This document shows, piece by piece, positions 48,083-60,759 of a stretch of 64,000 nucleotides of DNA. The stretch is from Botryotinia globosa (taxonomy: Eukaryota > Ascomycota > Leotiomycetes > Helotiales > Sclerotiniaceae), in NCBI GenBank assembly GCA_014898425.1, contig RCSZ01000019.1, positions 310,001 through 374,000 of the forward strand, given 5' to 3'. The notes under the pieces are model-generated. The model saw only the letters and a program-made list of their open reading frames with translations. It made no database searches and was not told where the DNA came from. How positions within the stretch are numbered: the first letter of the stretch is position 1; the number at the start of each line of letters is the position of its first letter. The translations under genes and the position numbers were made by a program.

Positions 48083-48346
48083 GATGCACCTCCACCTAAG
48101 AAGCGTGAAGAACCTCTTATGTAAGATCTGTTTCCCATATAATTTGCGACCACTGCTCACAACGAGGCTGGATGTTGGAACTCCAGTCCCACTACCGATA
48201 TCAAGGACCGTCGTATCAGAGCTCGCAGGAAGAAGATTCAAACTCTCGGTAATGAACGCTATGAGGCCTTCATCATGTCCGAAACTCTTCTCATATCTAA
48301 CCCCTAAGTTGTCATAGAAATCGGCTGCTGGGTTGATAGGTGCCAT
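48083..48346 (-). pseudogene. Remnant of a SAM-dependent methyltransferase
   Basis: From the ATG at 48346 the frame reads like the first 75 residues of a class I methyltransferase: FYDNLGVRYEKSFGHDEGL, then the SAM-binding motif I VLDIGSGTGVPTSSLV and SSGRKLYG. After that the sequence no longer continues as a methyltransferase, and the frame stops at 48080. No downstream motifs appear in any frame, so this looks truncated. The AT-rich island 1 kb away suggests damage in this zone. Confidence 0.6.
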
Positions 48347-48838
48347 TTCATGAATTGATGATGGATGTTTGTGATGAGTTAAGATCACTTTATTGTCTGT
48401 CTGGGTGATAGAATGAACTCAGCTTTCAGTGATCCAGTCTCGCCATCTCGAGGCCATGTAATAAATGGATAAATACGTCCAACATCACAGTCATGGTCTG
48501 CTCTCAGTTGCAGCGTTGAGACGCTATCATATCCCCTGTTAGTGTTGCATTTGGACCTCCGCTTCCCCGCAGGTCTGGAACAAGGGGTATTAAATTAATG
48601 CAAATAGAATGTAACGCACGAAATGCAACTCGCCGTTCTTGTATTCAATCAGTGGGTCGAATAATCTAGGCTTAATGGTTCGTCTGATTGTACAAAACCA
48701 TGATGGAACATTGCATAGCCTGTCGAAAAATGCATCTGAAAAAATGCAGCCGTTATTGAGCGACGCCCCCTCTTTATCTAACTCTGATTTACTCTCTCTT
48801 TCTTTGAAGTGGCATTCTGTGACACTGCAACGAAAAAA
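48347..48838. other. Spacer between remnant and permease
   Basis: Divergent upstream regions; frames at 48590-48925 and 48639-48941 have no domain. Confidence 0.45.
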
Positions 48839-50837
48839 ATGTCTTCCTATGAGCCTGATGAAACCGAGCCTGGTGTTCCGCAAGAATTTCAAGTCGCCCC
48901 TTCTTCCGGATTTAATCTTGACCAAGAAAATGGGGATATGAACCTAACAGAACGAGGGAAGTTATCGGAGAAAGACTACGCAAGTAAAGTTCAAGATGAG
49001 GCGACTCTGGCTGTGTTTGGAAAAAAGCAACAGCTCAAGGTAGGATCTCACTCGGCTAAGCGTTGCTATATATCATTGACCACATCAATTTTAGCGAAGA
49101 TTTAAATCTCTGTCTTCCGTGGGCTTAACTTGTGGTTTGATGTTGATATGGGAAGTTATTCTATTGTAAGAGTCCCAGTATATTTATTTCCGCTCAGAAG
49201 TACTACCTGACTTACCATACAAAGCACTCTTCAATTCGGATTACAAAATGGCGGCCCTGCCGGATTGATCTACGGATTTCTAGCGGCATGGTCCGGAGCT
49301 ATGCTTCAAGCATTGGTAATGGCTGAGATGGCATCAATGTGAGTCGAATAGTCAGAATCTTGAGATAATCAAGGGTTTATCACTCACCAGATATATGATT
49401 CCTCTCGCTGGTGGCCCCTTTAATTGGGTTGCTATTTTGCTTGGTGAAAGAAGTTTCTAAGCTACTTGGCAGGATGGCTCACCGTGATTTGTTGGCAAGC
49501 CTTTGTTTCAGAAACATGCTATACTGTCGCTTCGTTGATCCAAGGTCTCCTGATTCTCAACTATCCCGACTATGACCCAAAATTGTGGCAAGCAACTCTA
49601 CTGTTCTATGCCATCGCTCTCTTCGGTGTCTTCATCAATACTTATCTGGGTCGTCTTCTCCCGCGTATCGAAGCTATGATGCTTATTGTTTATATCCTGG
49701 GATTCATTGGAGTGCTTATTCCTATAGTTTATTTATCGCCTCATACACCCGCTGACAAGGTCTTTACCACTTTCCAAAACTTGGGTGGATGGGATAGCAT
49801 GGGAATTTCGTTTTTTGTTGGATGAATTACATCTGTCAGTTCTTTCGTGGGAAATGATGGCGCTGCGCTGACCACATTGGCATGTTTATATTCTTTTTTC
49901 TCTATCGAATAGAATTAGATCAGGATCAAGACTGAGGCTAAAAACTCATCCTTTATAGCCGAAGAAATCAACCAGGCGGCCAGAGTCATACCTTTCAGCA
50001 TTTGGTTCTCAACCTTATTCAATGGCATCCTAGGCTTTTCCATGATGATAGCAGTATTGTTCGGCATCCAAGATATTGTCACCGCCACTCAATCAAACAT
50101 TGGATTCCCTTTCATGGAGATATTTCAGACTGCATTAGGGTCAAAAAAAGGAGCCAACGCACTAGTAAGTATTGATTCATGGCTGAACGTATTTTTCTAA
50201 CTTGGGCAGATAATTGTGATTACCGGAGTGAACATTTTTTCCGTCAGCAGTGTATTGGCCACAGCATCTCGAACTTTATGGGCTTTTTCAAGAGAAAATG
50301 GGCTGCCATTCTCTCATCTCCTTGTGAAGGTAAAATGTACTGCGTCTCTGGGTTCATACAAAGTTGAGCTGATAACAAGCATAGGTTAGTCCCAAAACCC
50401 GACTACCAATCAACGCAATCATAGAAACACTTATAATCAACGTGCTACTAGCACTAATAAGCGTCGGCTCATACACCGCATTTGGAGCATTCTATTCTGT
50501 TGTTTTGGCCGCGAACCAGTAATCTTTCTTGCTAGCCGCCAGTGTGATGCTCGCAAAAAGATTAAAAACACCAGCGTCCGAAATGCCATGGGGTCCTTTC
50601 CGACTTCAGAAGCTAGGTGTACCGATTACCGTTGTGGCTATAATCTACACTATTATCGCACTGTTTTTCTCGTTCTGGCCTGCTTTCTCAACGATGGACG
50701 CGGCAAATATGAATTGGAGTTGTTTAATTTTTGGCGGGGCCGTTATCTTTAGTATGATTTTCTGGCTGTTACATGGACGGAAAGTCTATGTAGGTCCTAT
50801 ATGGGAGTCTGAGGGCCATTTTGTAAGAGTAAAGTGA
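48839..50837 (+). pseudogene. APC-superfamily amino-acid/GABA permease, broken
   Basis: Exon reading gives a typical fungal permease: polar N-terminus from ATG 48839, RRFKSLSSVGLTCGLMLIWE, then FGLQNGGPAGLIYGFLAAW, MIPLAGGPFNWVAI, LAGWLTVICWQAF and further membrane segments to the end at 50835-50837. It is interrupted at three places. Near 49440-49460 the frame must shift to go from NWVAIL to KFLSYLAGW. A TGA at 49823-49825 replaces what is probably Trp in FVG-W-ITSVSS. A TAA at 50520-50522 replaces what is probably Gln in AANQ-Q-SFLLAAS. The last two are G-to-A and C-to-T changes. At least six GT-AG introns are otherwise well preserved, so inactivation seems recent. Confidence 0.8.
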
Positions 50838-53055
50838 TGAAAGACAAGATCTGGTTTAACTACTCATGTTATCATCAACCCAGATCGTAGTTTAGTCTTG
50901 TGAAATGATCAGAACTAGAACGAAAAACCCATTTCAGCCCTCTTTTGAGCCTCTGTACCAAAAAAGCTATCAACTATCTCTGATTCAGATCCCCATTTTT
51001 CCCATGCTTATAATACTGTCAGCAAATGTGTCAATATGCACAGATTGGCATTGGGCAATGAAATACAATCCGACGCAGAGAGCCCAACGAAGGACAACGT
51101 TTCATCCGAGTGTACCTACCGATCAACACGTACGAAAAATTCAACTGATAGCAACAATGCCCTGGTTAGTCCAAAAAACCTCCCTGGTAAACAATAAGAC
51201 CCACAACGATGCGCGTTGTATACTACTAATGTGTCGAAAGCAATGTGTAGTAATGCTTAGCTGCTTTAAAGGGTAGAAAGAACTCGGCAGGCAAAAATGG
51301 AGTAATTTTCAAGACACTGTTCACCACAGCTGGCGCCTCTATGACATCAGATGATAGACTTCAGGTAGCCGAGACCGTGTTCAATTATGAGCCATCGAAA
51401 TTATGGGAAGCCTGGGTCAGGACATAAGCCGTTCTTGCGTTGAGTATCAAAACTATAGAGAAATAGGAGTCTCGATATTTCTTGGATCAGATATCTATAT
51501 CATCTTGACATACATATGAGCAGGGTGTGATCATTGAAAATATGTTCATACATAACAGCATACTGAAAAGTGCAACATCAAATGAACTGACATAGTCTTC
51601 CATCAATCAAAAATAATGTAGGAAGATGTGTCTCTGCTTGATCTACTCAGATCGTTTTCGACTGAAGCCGAAATCTAGTAATGTGGAGGGTACTCTGAAG
51701 TGTTTGAGACAATAAAGGGTATCCTTGGATTGAATTTAGATGTTGATATATATGTCGTCCGAGAACAGTGGAGATTTATGACTGCTTATTTGTTTTTGGT
51801 ATGCGCAGGAACAGTTAAAACCTTCCCAAATCGGCAGACGATAGCCTAGTGAGCCAGGAAATCTCCCCAAGTTCTCCACACTTTAAATTCCAGGTATGCA
51901 ACAAATCAAGTTTCTATTTTCACCACGTGCCTTACCAAGTACCTTCAATATATTATGTCATCGCCATCCAGTTCTTTCTTGACGACCCTTCTTGGCCGCG
52001 AACATATCCGCACTCCGTGGCCTGTGTGAATATGAGGCACGAAAGCTACTAGGAGATTACAAGACAACAAAAAGGGGTTGTGCGTACCACTACAACTCCA
52101 CAGAAATTGACATTTTTAGGCATACTAGATGATTTGGTTTCATGCAGCCTTTGCTGTCGACACAATTCTTGAACTAGAACTGAAGCGTGGTCTGCATACC
52201 GAGGTAGGTCTTTGCAAATCGTGGCTCGAACGCACAAGGAACACTTGTGCCAAGATATATCAGAGAAACAAAGCAAAAGCAAAGCTATGTGGGAATTGCT
52301 TGAATCTCATAAGGCAATCTTATCCTAAAGCTAGCCGTCAAAGCAACAGAACACAAGTTCTTGATTACTTTGCAAAAGGTCCACTGCAAGCTCAAGAGTG
52401 AAAATGAGATGATTCGGTAAGCAAGAACATCTCAAAGTTGCTGACAATCGAGAGCTTCAAAATCGTCTAGTCACTTGAGAGACAAAAGAGAATGAAGTAC
52501 CCCGAATGTGCGATACTGGCTGGATACATCGCGGTTGACCTGGAGAGTATTTGAAGACGCGATGGGCAAATAAATACCTACATTTGGCCGACAAAAGCTT
52601 CTTATCAATCATGCGGGTGTGCATGTATACACATCCATCATCACCTATTATCCCTTCTCCAACATCTATCAGCAACATGCACTAATTCCACACTCTAAAA
52701 TGATAAACAGAGAGGATTCTTGCTCCCACGCTCTTTCAGCAAATCAGATATGCAACAAAACCCAAATCTCCCTTTCCTCACGTGTCTTATCACCTGTGAT
52801 ACACCGCCTTCCCTTTTCTCCCCCTCACCGCTCTGACGATCCGCAGAATGACAACCCCGCATCATGCCCTTCATTGCACTGCTATCTTGAAATTGTTGAT
52901 ATTCTGCTCTCTGCGTCCTAGAAAAACTCGTCCAAAACTACTAGAATTCCAATTCAACTTTCTCTTTTTCTTAGTCTTCGATGAATATCTTCAATTAAGA
53001 TATCGATTGTTTTGTTAAGATACCATCCCACCTGGTAATATAATACCCTACAAAA
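50838..53055. other. Long spacer without supported genes
   Basis: About 2.2 kb. Frames at 50905-51276, 51849-52052, 52129-52401 and 52619-52921 are short and lack domains. Base composition is ordinary. I see nothing else. Confidence 0.5.
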
Positions 53056-53758
53056 ATGGCCGAAGAAGCAATAATCCGCCATGCACGCCGTGAAGGTAAG
53101 ATCACAACCAATCTCACCTAACTATCTCTTCCTCAAACTCCATCTATCTCGTTCTCTCCCTCTCCAATCCCACCCAAGCTTCGGCTCCCAAACTAACAAT
53201 CCCTCCCCACATCCAGATGTCCCCGGAATCCTAACCCTCATTCACGAACTCGCAGCCTACGAACACGAATCCGCCTCCGTGCTCGCCACCCCCTCTTCCA
53301 TCTCCAAGACTATTGCTTTCGCCCCCTCGCCACTCGTTTCCCCTGCAAACACTACGCCTTCTACAGGAGATGCTATATCTCCTACTCGACCCGCGCGTTG
53401 TCTACTCGTATTTCCTCCCTCATCTCCTTCTTCTGCCCAACCCCCCGAGCCAATAGGAATGGCGCTATATTTCTATAACTACTCAACCTGGCGCGCTTCA
53501 GCGGGAATCTATCTCGAGGATTTGTATGTACGGGAAAGCGCGCGGGGAAAAGGTTATGGATCGAGATTGTTAAGTATTTTAGCGAAGGAGGTTGTGGATA
53601 TGGAGGGGGGGAGATTGGAATGGAGTGTGTTGAAGTGGAATGAACCTAGTATTAAATTCTATGAGGGGAAGAGTGTAGGTGCTAAGGCGATGGACGGGTG
53701 GCAGACGATGAGGGTTGATGGCGAGGCATTGATGAAGTTGGCGGAAAAAGCTAAGTAG
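53056..53758 (+). CDS. GNAT-family N-acetyltransferase
   Basis: Two exons (53056-53095, 53217-53758; 121-bp intron) give 193 residues. The N-terminal IIRHARREDVPGILTLIHELAAYEHE and the acetyl-CoA loop VRESARGKGYGSRLLSILAKE (R-X-X-G-X-G/A pattern) are typical; the closing WNEPSIKFYEGKS segment resembles diamine/spermidine N-acetyltransferases. A proline/serine-rich loop of about 40 residues (around residues 50-90) is inserted before the beta-4 strand. The first intron is long for this window. Acetylation of a polyamine or a small amine is likely but not certain. Confidence 0.9.
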
Positions 53759-53936
53759 ATTAAGAGGAGATAGGAAGTCTCTTGAAGAAGTCAAGGGACA
53801 TTTTAATAAATGTTTTGAGCAATTCTGATGTCACATGAGGAGGGAAGAAACTATCTTTATGAAAATCATTATACAAGGCCTTTCTTCAGCCTCAAATAGC
53901 AATACTACAGATTGAATGGTAACAGTGACACCGACC

Positions 53937-55154
53937 CTAATGTATAAGTTGTTGTGTTTCACGCTTCACTGACTTCCTAATCTTTCTATCCGTAATTCCT
54001 TGGGCTAACCCACCGTCTGGCGATTCGAAAAATTCAGCATCTTTTAATGATGGCTTTGTAATCTCTCCTCCAGCGGATGGTGAGCGTTGTCCTCCCCAAG
54101 TTATTGTATATTCTTTAGTGTTCTCATCTTGCACCATCTTTGATGAAAGACTCCAAATCATACCGTATAGCCTTCGCATCGCTCGTGTCCTGTTGTGCTG
54201 TGGCGTATTAGAAGCTTGTGAATCATGTAGTTCAATTTTCGTCGTTGTCTCGTCCCAGACACCCGCATTAAGTCTGGCTGGTTTGTTATATAGTGAATCC
54301 ATCCTTTCTCCAGCAGACTTGACATCTTCGTTTTGATTTCGGGGAATAGCAGCCTTCCGCCTTGGGCGTGGACACTCGATTGGTTGTGTTCCTTCTGCAA
54401 AATCTCTCAATCTATTCCACTCATGTTCGGGTAGTGGTGGTAGAACTCGTTCTAAAAGACTTGCCCACCATGTGCGTTGGATATTGACTTTGCGTTTTTC
54501 TGGAAATTTACGTCCCCATGCATTCGTTAACGGTATATCTGGCGTAAGCTTTTTTATCCTCCCTCTCATCGACTCCATAGGATTATTTGCTTGTTGACTC
54601 ATGAGAAACAAATGCATTTCCTTGTGCTCTCGGCGTTGTCTTTTGGCTACAGCGTTTGCTTTGTCTATCTCAACATCTTTGGTCGCATCCAGATTCTTTG
54701 AAATCTGGCTGTCAATAATTCGTGACAGTGCTGTATCATCTTGTGGTATTTCATCTTCTCCTGGTCTCAACAACTGAGTGATCAATTCCCTCCTTCTATG
54801 TCCTGCACGTCCATATGTTCTCAATAAGACATGTTGTAAATCAGGGATACTGCCTTCCAGATTTACACGCTCCAGCAAATGTAACTTGGTGGCATTCTTT
54901 TTGGATCTTGTCTGCAGTTTCTTCAAATCAACTTTTGACCGTAAATAATCGGTTCCCCAATATTTTGGGTTCAGTTTTCGAGGATCGGGAGGATTGAATC
55001 GTTTGACGAGAAGATCATGGACGAAAGTTCTTGCGGCAGAATCAGGAAGATAAGTTGCTTCTCTCAGGAGAGCTCGATATTGTTTTCGGAAATGTGGTAG
55101 GTATTCCTTTACTTGTAGGGAAAGTGGGTAGACGTTTTTGCTTATGGACGGCAT
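53937..55154 (-). CDS. LYR-motif (Cup1-like) mitochondrial protein
   Basis: A single exon gives 405 residues. The N-terminus HFRKQYRALLREATYLPDSAAR fits the complex-1 LYR fold, with QYR in place of LYR and the usual downstream helix FVHDLLVKRF. The rest is basic and helical, with a C-terminal region (RAMRRLYGMIWSLSSKM) conserved in fungal Cup1-like proteins. LYR proteins serve in mitochondrial iron-sulfur or complex assembly; this group's exact role is unknown. I used the ATG at 55154; in-frame upstream sequence gives no better start. Confidence 0.75.
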   Translation of the reverse strand: MPSISKNVYPLSLQVKEYLPHFRKQYRALLREATYLPDSAARTFVHDLLVKRFNPPDPRKLNPKYWGTDYLRSKVDLKKLQTRSKKNATKLHLLERVNLEGSIPDLQHVLLRTYGRAGHRRRELITQLLRPGEDEIPQDDTALSRIIDSQISKNLDATKDVEIDKANAVAKRQRREHKEMHLFLMSQQANNPMESMRGRIKKLTPDIPLTNAWGRKFPEKRKVNIQRTWWASLLERVLPPLPEHEWNRLRDFAEGTQPIECPRPRRKAAIPRNQNEDVKSAGERMDSLYNKPARLNAGVWDETTTKIELHDSQASNTPQHNRTRAMRRLYGMIWSLSSKMVQDENTKEYTITWGGQRSPSAGGEITKPSLKDAEFFESPDGGLAQGITDRKIRKSVKRETQQLIH

Positions 55155-56006
55155 TGGAGCTATTGAAGCTGGGGGTTGCTGGAGATTGTGAATGGCAAGC
55201 AGTATCTAACAAGATAAAATTCATGAAACGAATGAAAAGAATTGACAAGAAGCGGAATACTTCCCGATCCTTTGGATTGAGTCAAAAGGTACCTGGGTAG
55301 TTGCCAAATTATTGCACTGACGGTTGATAAAGAAAAATATTGTTGTCGCCTTTAAATATAGGCATTAAGTCGCGTGTTGGGAGGATATTTACCCACAGAG
55401 TACAGTATAATTAGCAATGAAATGAAGTCGTCTTCAAATTGAATCTCGAATTCAAAGAATCTTGGCAATGAGTAATGGCTAATATGAAGATATATGTGTC
55501 GACGGCGAACAAACCATTGTATATTGGAACGTACGTACGGAGGAGTATGTAGTAGAAGTAGTAGGTAGGCATGTACTCGCCGCACCTCTTTTGCTGAGCG
55601 AGTCACGTGATAGTAGCAGAGCTTGCTTATATAATACTCACCATTACACATTTATCCACCCAAAAGGTCATTCTAGCTTCGCGAACCGTCACGTCAAAGT
55701 CCAATTAAATTTCCAACCAACCCCCCACACCAATACATTCCAGTAATACACCAATTCTGAAAACCACTTTACACCTCTTCGCGCTTGATACACGAAAGAC
55801 ACGTCGACCTCACCCCTGTTTAGATATTGAGTCGCGTTCCCCTTATCGTCATTGATCTGAGTACCATTGTAGGTGAATGCGCTCAGTGAATATTGAATTG
55901 ATAAAGCTCCTTGTTTCAAGGATCTCACCGTCCCCGGCGACGCGATTGCCATTCGACTAATACACACCGTCGCAACATCTCGATATCTGTCGACATCTCT
56001 CATTCC
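55155..56006. promoter_or_regulatory. Divergent promoter LYR protein / Mbp1
   Basis: About 850 bp between two divergent start codons. Minus-strand frames at 55352-55651 and 55689-56003 have no domain. CACGTGA occurs near 55605 as an E-box-like element. Confidence 0.45.
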
Positions 56007-58721
56007 ATGGCAGCGACGAGAATTAAATCGAATCCTCTTCCTCTTGCGAATACATCAGAATCAAAACAAAATCATCTGCCGCCAAACATATATTCTGCAA
56101 ACAACAGCGCACACGATCGTGGCCAAGATTCGACTCGATTTCGCTCGGATATGTCAATCAGTATGAGCCAAGGGTCACAGCCTGGTGGTTTAATGATGCA
56201 ACCAGGTGGACCTTTTCGTCAATACGACTCAAGCGGTGCCATGAATCGTAGAGATATGGCACCTCAAATCTATTCGGTACGTTATCGCTGAAGTCACTGA
56301 AAATTAAGCTGTTACTAATTTTTTACAGGCCGTATATTCCGGTGTTGATGTATATGAAATGGAAGTTAATCGTATAGCTGTCATGCGACGGAGAAAAGAT
56401 AGTTGGCTTAATGCTACCCAGATATTAAAAGTGGCAGGAATCGAGAAAGGAAAGCGAACAAAAGTCCTCGAGAAAGAAATTTTGATTGGAGATCATGAGA
56501 AAGTTCAGGGTGGGTACGGAAAATATCAAGGAACCTGGATTAGATTCGAAAGAGGCGTTGAATTTTGCAAACAATACGGCGTGGAAGAACTTCTACGGCC
56601 ACTTTTAAGCTATGATATGGGCCAAGATGGAGGTATTGCAGGACAAGGTGGCATTGATACTCCAACGAAGGAACAAGCAATGGCTGCACAAAGAAAAAGA
56701 CTTTATAATTCAGGAACCGAGAATCGTAACATTGGACAATCCGGAACGTTTTTTAAGAATATTTCGAATCAAGCTTCCCTTGCAGTCGCAGCAATTAGCA
56801 AAGCCCGATTTGATTCACCTGTTCCTAGGAATCGAAACGGTAGCGCAAGACCTCCTACTTTTAGCAGACAATCATCACAACAAATGAGTCAAGAGACTAC
56901 ATTCCCTAACTCACAACAAAGTATGCAAAGCTTCGTTTCTAATGAAGGGTTAACCAATGGAGATTCGGCTTATGCGACTCAATCGCAATTTCAATTCTCT
57001 CATACTGGTAGAGAGGATGGAGATTTCCAAGAGCCGCCACGGAAAAGACGAAGAGAATCACTCGAACCACCGAATGATAGCCAACAGTCGATGAATGGTG
57101 GTTATAATATGTCATTGCGAGAGCCATCTCCAACCGAACCTAATGATTCATTCTTCTATCGTCAAGAATTAGGCTTATCGCAAGAGGAAGAAGCTCCAAT
57201 GCCATTACCACCTCTGCCAGAAAATCAACATAATGGAAAGAAGGGACTGACTCTATTGTCACTCTTTCACAACGAGAATTCTTACTTGGGGACGAATGAG
57301 CACAATGACCAGGAGGCGTTCCGTACTATGTCCGGTGTAGAACTCGATATTCCCATAGACAAGTCAGCCAATACTGCCGTTCATTGGGCTGCTACTCTTG
57401 CAAGATTACCTGTCTTACAAAAGCTTATTCAATCCGGCGCAAGCATATATCGAGTCAATCTCAGAGGAGAGACTGCGTTGATGAGAGCATGTTGTGTAGC
57501 TAACAATTTGGATCAAGGAAGTTTCCCGGATCTGCTTGAATTGCTCGGCAACACTATTGGCTTCCAGGATAATCGTGGACGAACAGTCTTACATCATATA
57601 GCTGTCACTTCAGCTGTCAAAGGTCGCAGCCCTGCTAGCAAATATTACCTTGAATCACTTCTCGAATTTGTTGTTAGAAAAGGTCGTTCATTCAATGGTC
57701 AATCGCAAAACAATGAGCCTAATCCTCATGCCATGGATATTGGTCGATTTATGTCTGAAATGGTAAATGCACAGGACAATTCAGGTGATACTGCTCTCAA
57801 CATTGCAGCTAGAGTCGGTAACAAAAGTATTATCTCCCAACTCATGGAAGTTGGAGCAGATCCAGAAATTCAAAACAATTCTAAGTTACGGCCATCAGAT
57901 TTCATTGGGGGCTTGACAAACCCTGGAGATCGTTTAGGTCTTGCAAGTCCTGATAAGAGAGGAAATAAAGCTACGCGTGAAACTAGTGGTGAAATTATTG
58001 ACTGTAAGTTTCTCTCATTCCACTACTCCCTTGAATTTTTCCTAATATAATTCCAGCCATAAATGCAACACTCCAATCAACACTTGAAGATTTTGGAAAA
58101 GAAGTAGAAGCTAAACAAGCTCAAATCGACTCAATTCATGCCAAACTTCGCGAAGCATCTGCAAGCTTAGGAGAAGAGCGACGTGCCATGGAAGCAAAAC
58201 AAGAACGCAATAGACAACGTGAAGAACGTGATCTCAAAATCGCAAACCTCACTCGAGCTGCAGAAGAAGAAAGTATGAAATTACTTCAGCTTCAACAACA
58301 ATTCAATCAACCTACTTCGGACCTAGACCTTGAAATGCATCTTGGTGATGCAGATAAATCTTTGGCAGTTCCACAAATTCCTGCAGATATCAATAACACC
58401 CCGACGAGAAATTCGAATCTTAAAGTAGATCATGCGAACAAACAAGCATTGTTGCAACAACTACCTTCGCTACATATTCTTCAAGCCAGAATCATGGCTT
58501 ATAAGGCCAATAATGACAATCTGGAAAGGAGTGTTCAGGAATTGAGAAGTAAAGATACTGGCAGGATAGCAAAGTATAAGAAAATTATCAGCTTGTGTAC
58601 GGGTGTGGATGTTTTGAAGGTGGATAGTGTTATTGAGGGGTTAGCGAGAGCGGTGGAGAGTGAGAGTGATGTTGATTTAAACAGGGTTCGAGAGTTTCTG
58701 ACGAGGGTTGAGGGGGTATGA
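56007..58721 (+). CDS. MBP1: APSES transcription factor, Mbp1/Res type (MBF subunit)
   Basis: Three exons (56007-56276, 56329-58003, 58057-58721) give 869 residues. The KilA-N/APSES DNA-binding domain occupies about 91-190 (VYEMEVNRIAVMRRRKDSWLNATQILKVAG; GKYQGTWIRFERG). A low-complexity Gln/Ser region with a basic RKRRR stretch follows. Ankyrin repeats span about 440-600 (TAVHWAATLARLPVLQKLIQ; RGRTVLHHIAV; SGDTALNIAARVGNKSIISQ). The C-terminus is a long coiled coil. Mbp1 pairs with Swi6 in MBF, controlling G1/S genes through MluI boxes. The exon-2 start restores the APSES domain. Confidence 0.93.
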
Positions 58722-59384
58722 AGGGGGATTTCGGTGTCTGGGGGAGAGTCCGACAAGAAGAGAGGAATGTGATCTGGAATAATGTAGGAAGGTGTGGAAT
58801 TGTGCATATATAATGGGATTTTGTGGATTCGGTCTAGTCTGCATGGTCGGCGTTTGGGTGGGGGGTTCGGTATACTCATGTGGATATGATTATATGTTGG
58901 GGCATCGCATTACCTTGTATATGGATATTGGAAGGGGAAAGGAGGCTTTTCTTGCAGTCAGAAAGCATAGCATCTCCTATCTGTGCTGTGCTATAGATAT
59001 ATGTTAGGAATAGAACAGAACGGGGTTAGTAGAAGTTATCACCTATTTAATGGAGATTCTGATTCCGTTATTTCTCTTTAAGCTTGGTTTTATTTTGTAC
59101 AGCGGTGAGAGTATACACCGGCTTTGGGAAACTTCCAAGTCATGAGTACTTAAAATTCGATAGTGGGCTTCTGGGTGTGATCCAAGGGATTTCTTTGTAA
59201 AGACTAAACCTGCTCATATGTCCGGGTGTGAATTATTGTCGAATTTGTTCCTACTTATTACTGTGCAGATGGGTGGAACCATTCTTCTTGCATCATTTAT
59301 AAAGACTCATTCGTGTGGCAGTTTTTTCATTTCCAGTCAGAGTCAGTTCTCTCTTCATTTTGGTTCGAGGACTTTACCTTTTAA
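58722..59384. other. Spacer before the Ser/Arg-rich array
   Basis: Mbp1 trailer and upstream region of the first array gene. Small frames (58792-59007; 59218-59403) have no domain. Confidence 0.5.
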
Positions 59385-59414
59385 GGACTTGAAGTTCCCC
59401 TAGTTGTGGGCTTT
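59385..59414 (+). promoter_or_regulatory. Shared upstream box, copy 1
   Basis: GGACTTGAAGTTCCCCTAG followed by GGGCTTT, 118 bp before the ATG. The same block, altered, precedes each of the three following genes. A TTCGAGGACTTTACC element lies about 20 bp further upstream. Confidence 0.55.
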
Positions 59415-59502
59415 CTTCTTTTCCACTAGCAAATTTCACAACCTTTTGTCAAGAATCACACTAAATTTCGACAATATTCCCCTCGAAAAAGCAAGGGCAA
59501 AA

Positions 59503-60260
59503 ATGGAAAACAATAACTCAACTCTCCGAAGCATGTTCACACTTGGTGATTGCGGAGCAGCGATCGGACGTCAGTGCAGCAGAATATGTGGATCGAGCCG
59601 GGGCTACAGAGATGAAAGAGAAGCATACATTCCGGGCCAAACTGAGCTAGGCCCTTCTAGTAGAGATTCCAATAGGCGTAGATCCCACCCTACTCCTACA
59701 TCTCGTCCTGATACTCGCGGTCTAAGTAATCGCCATCCGCATCCTCCTATCTCTTCTCAAGCCCAAGCTTATCATCGCCTATACTCAGACACACGGAGCA
59801 GACCTAAGAATGAAACTGCTCGTTATCCCACGCAAATCCCACGTTTCCAAGAAAGTACCTATCGACCAATACAATATTCCACACCATCGCTAAGTGCCCA
59901 AAGCGTCAGTGCGAATTCTCGGGGTTTAGCTACACCCGGTAAATCCAGTCGTCCCAGCGGCTCATCTCGTCAAATACCCAGTAGTCTTAGATCCCGCGTG
60001 TCAACTAGAGAGAGTCATAGTCGTGGCACGCAGAATATAGGAGCTAAGTATGAAGATGTTTTATAATATCGTTCTTCCATGAGTCTCCCAACTTGGTGAC
60101 TTGGATCACTGATTTTTCGATATGCAGATTAAATCCTATGATTCTAGGACCGAATGGCTATGCGTATGTCTCTCCGAGTGTATCTACAAGACGTGAAACT
60201 GCTGGAAGTGTAGCGAATTCTGAGCTGGATGAGTCTCGTTTTGGGAAGGAACACGTGTAA
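59503..60260 (+). CDS. Ser/Arg-rich disordered protein, array gene 1
   Basis: Two exons (59503-60047, 60128-60260; GTATGA donor) give 225 residues. The protein is rich in Ser, Arg, Pro and Tyr with no globular domain; the N-terminus has two Cys (GDCG; GRQCSRICG). The second exon adds GPNGYAYVSPSVSTRRET and ends in HV. I do not recognise it. It is the first of four genes with the same upstream box and the same exon layout (large exon, GTATGA-type donor, small last exon). Confidence 0.65.
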
Positions 60261-60661
60261 ATGTAGAAGTTTGCCCAGGAATTTCGGAAGTTGTGGCTTT
60301 TTCTCTTATGGGAACGTTTGCAGTTAAGCGGAAAACTTTGGAGGATTATGATGGGGAATAAGGAGTCAAAATGATATGAATTGTGGTAAGAAGAAGAAAA
60401 GTGTAGCTTGGATGCTTATAAATTGGGATATGCAGACTGACGAGAGGGAATAAAAAGTACAGTTTTGAGCCATTGCAGAACAACATTGGGAAACGCAAAT
60501 TAGCATTGAGTATTGAGTATTGAGTAATCGGAAACGAAAGAATCAAATATTATCGTTATGATTATTTTTGAATTTGAGAGTCAGAAGTTATGAATCCTCG
60601 AGATTCGAAAATGGGGTTCGACTCAAGTCAACTTACCATGTCTGCGTAGAGTTCACCTTGA

Positions 60662-60690
60662 AGATTCGACTTCCTCTAGTTTTAGCTTTT
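60662..60690 (+). promoter_or_regulatory. Shared upstream box, copy 2
   Basis: AGATTCGACTTCCTCTAG plus AGCTTTT, 98 bp before the ATG. Further upstream CCATGTCTGC and GAGTTCACC match the copy 3 region. Confidence 0.55.
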
Positions 60691-60759
60691 GTTCCTCTCA
60701 ACTACCATAATTTTTCGTCAAGCAGTTACACTTCAATATACATCTAAAATTAATCATAA

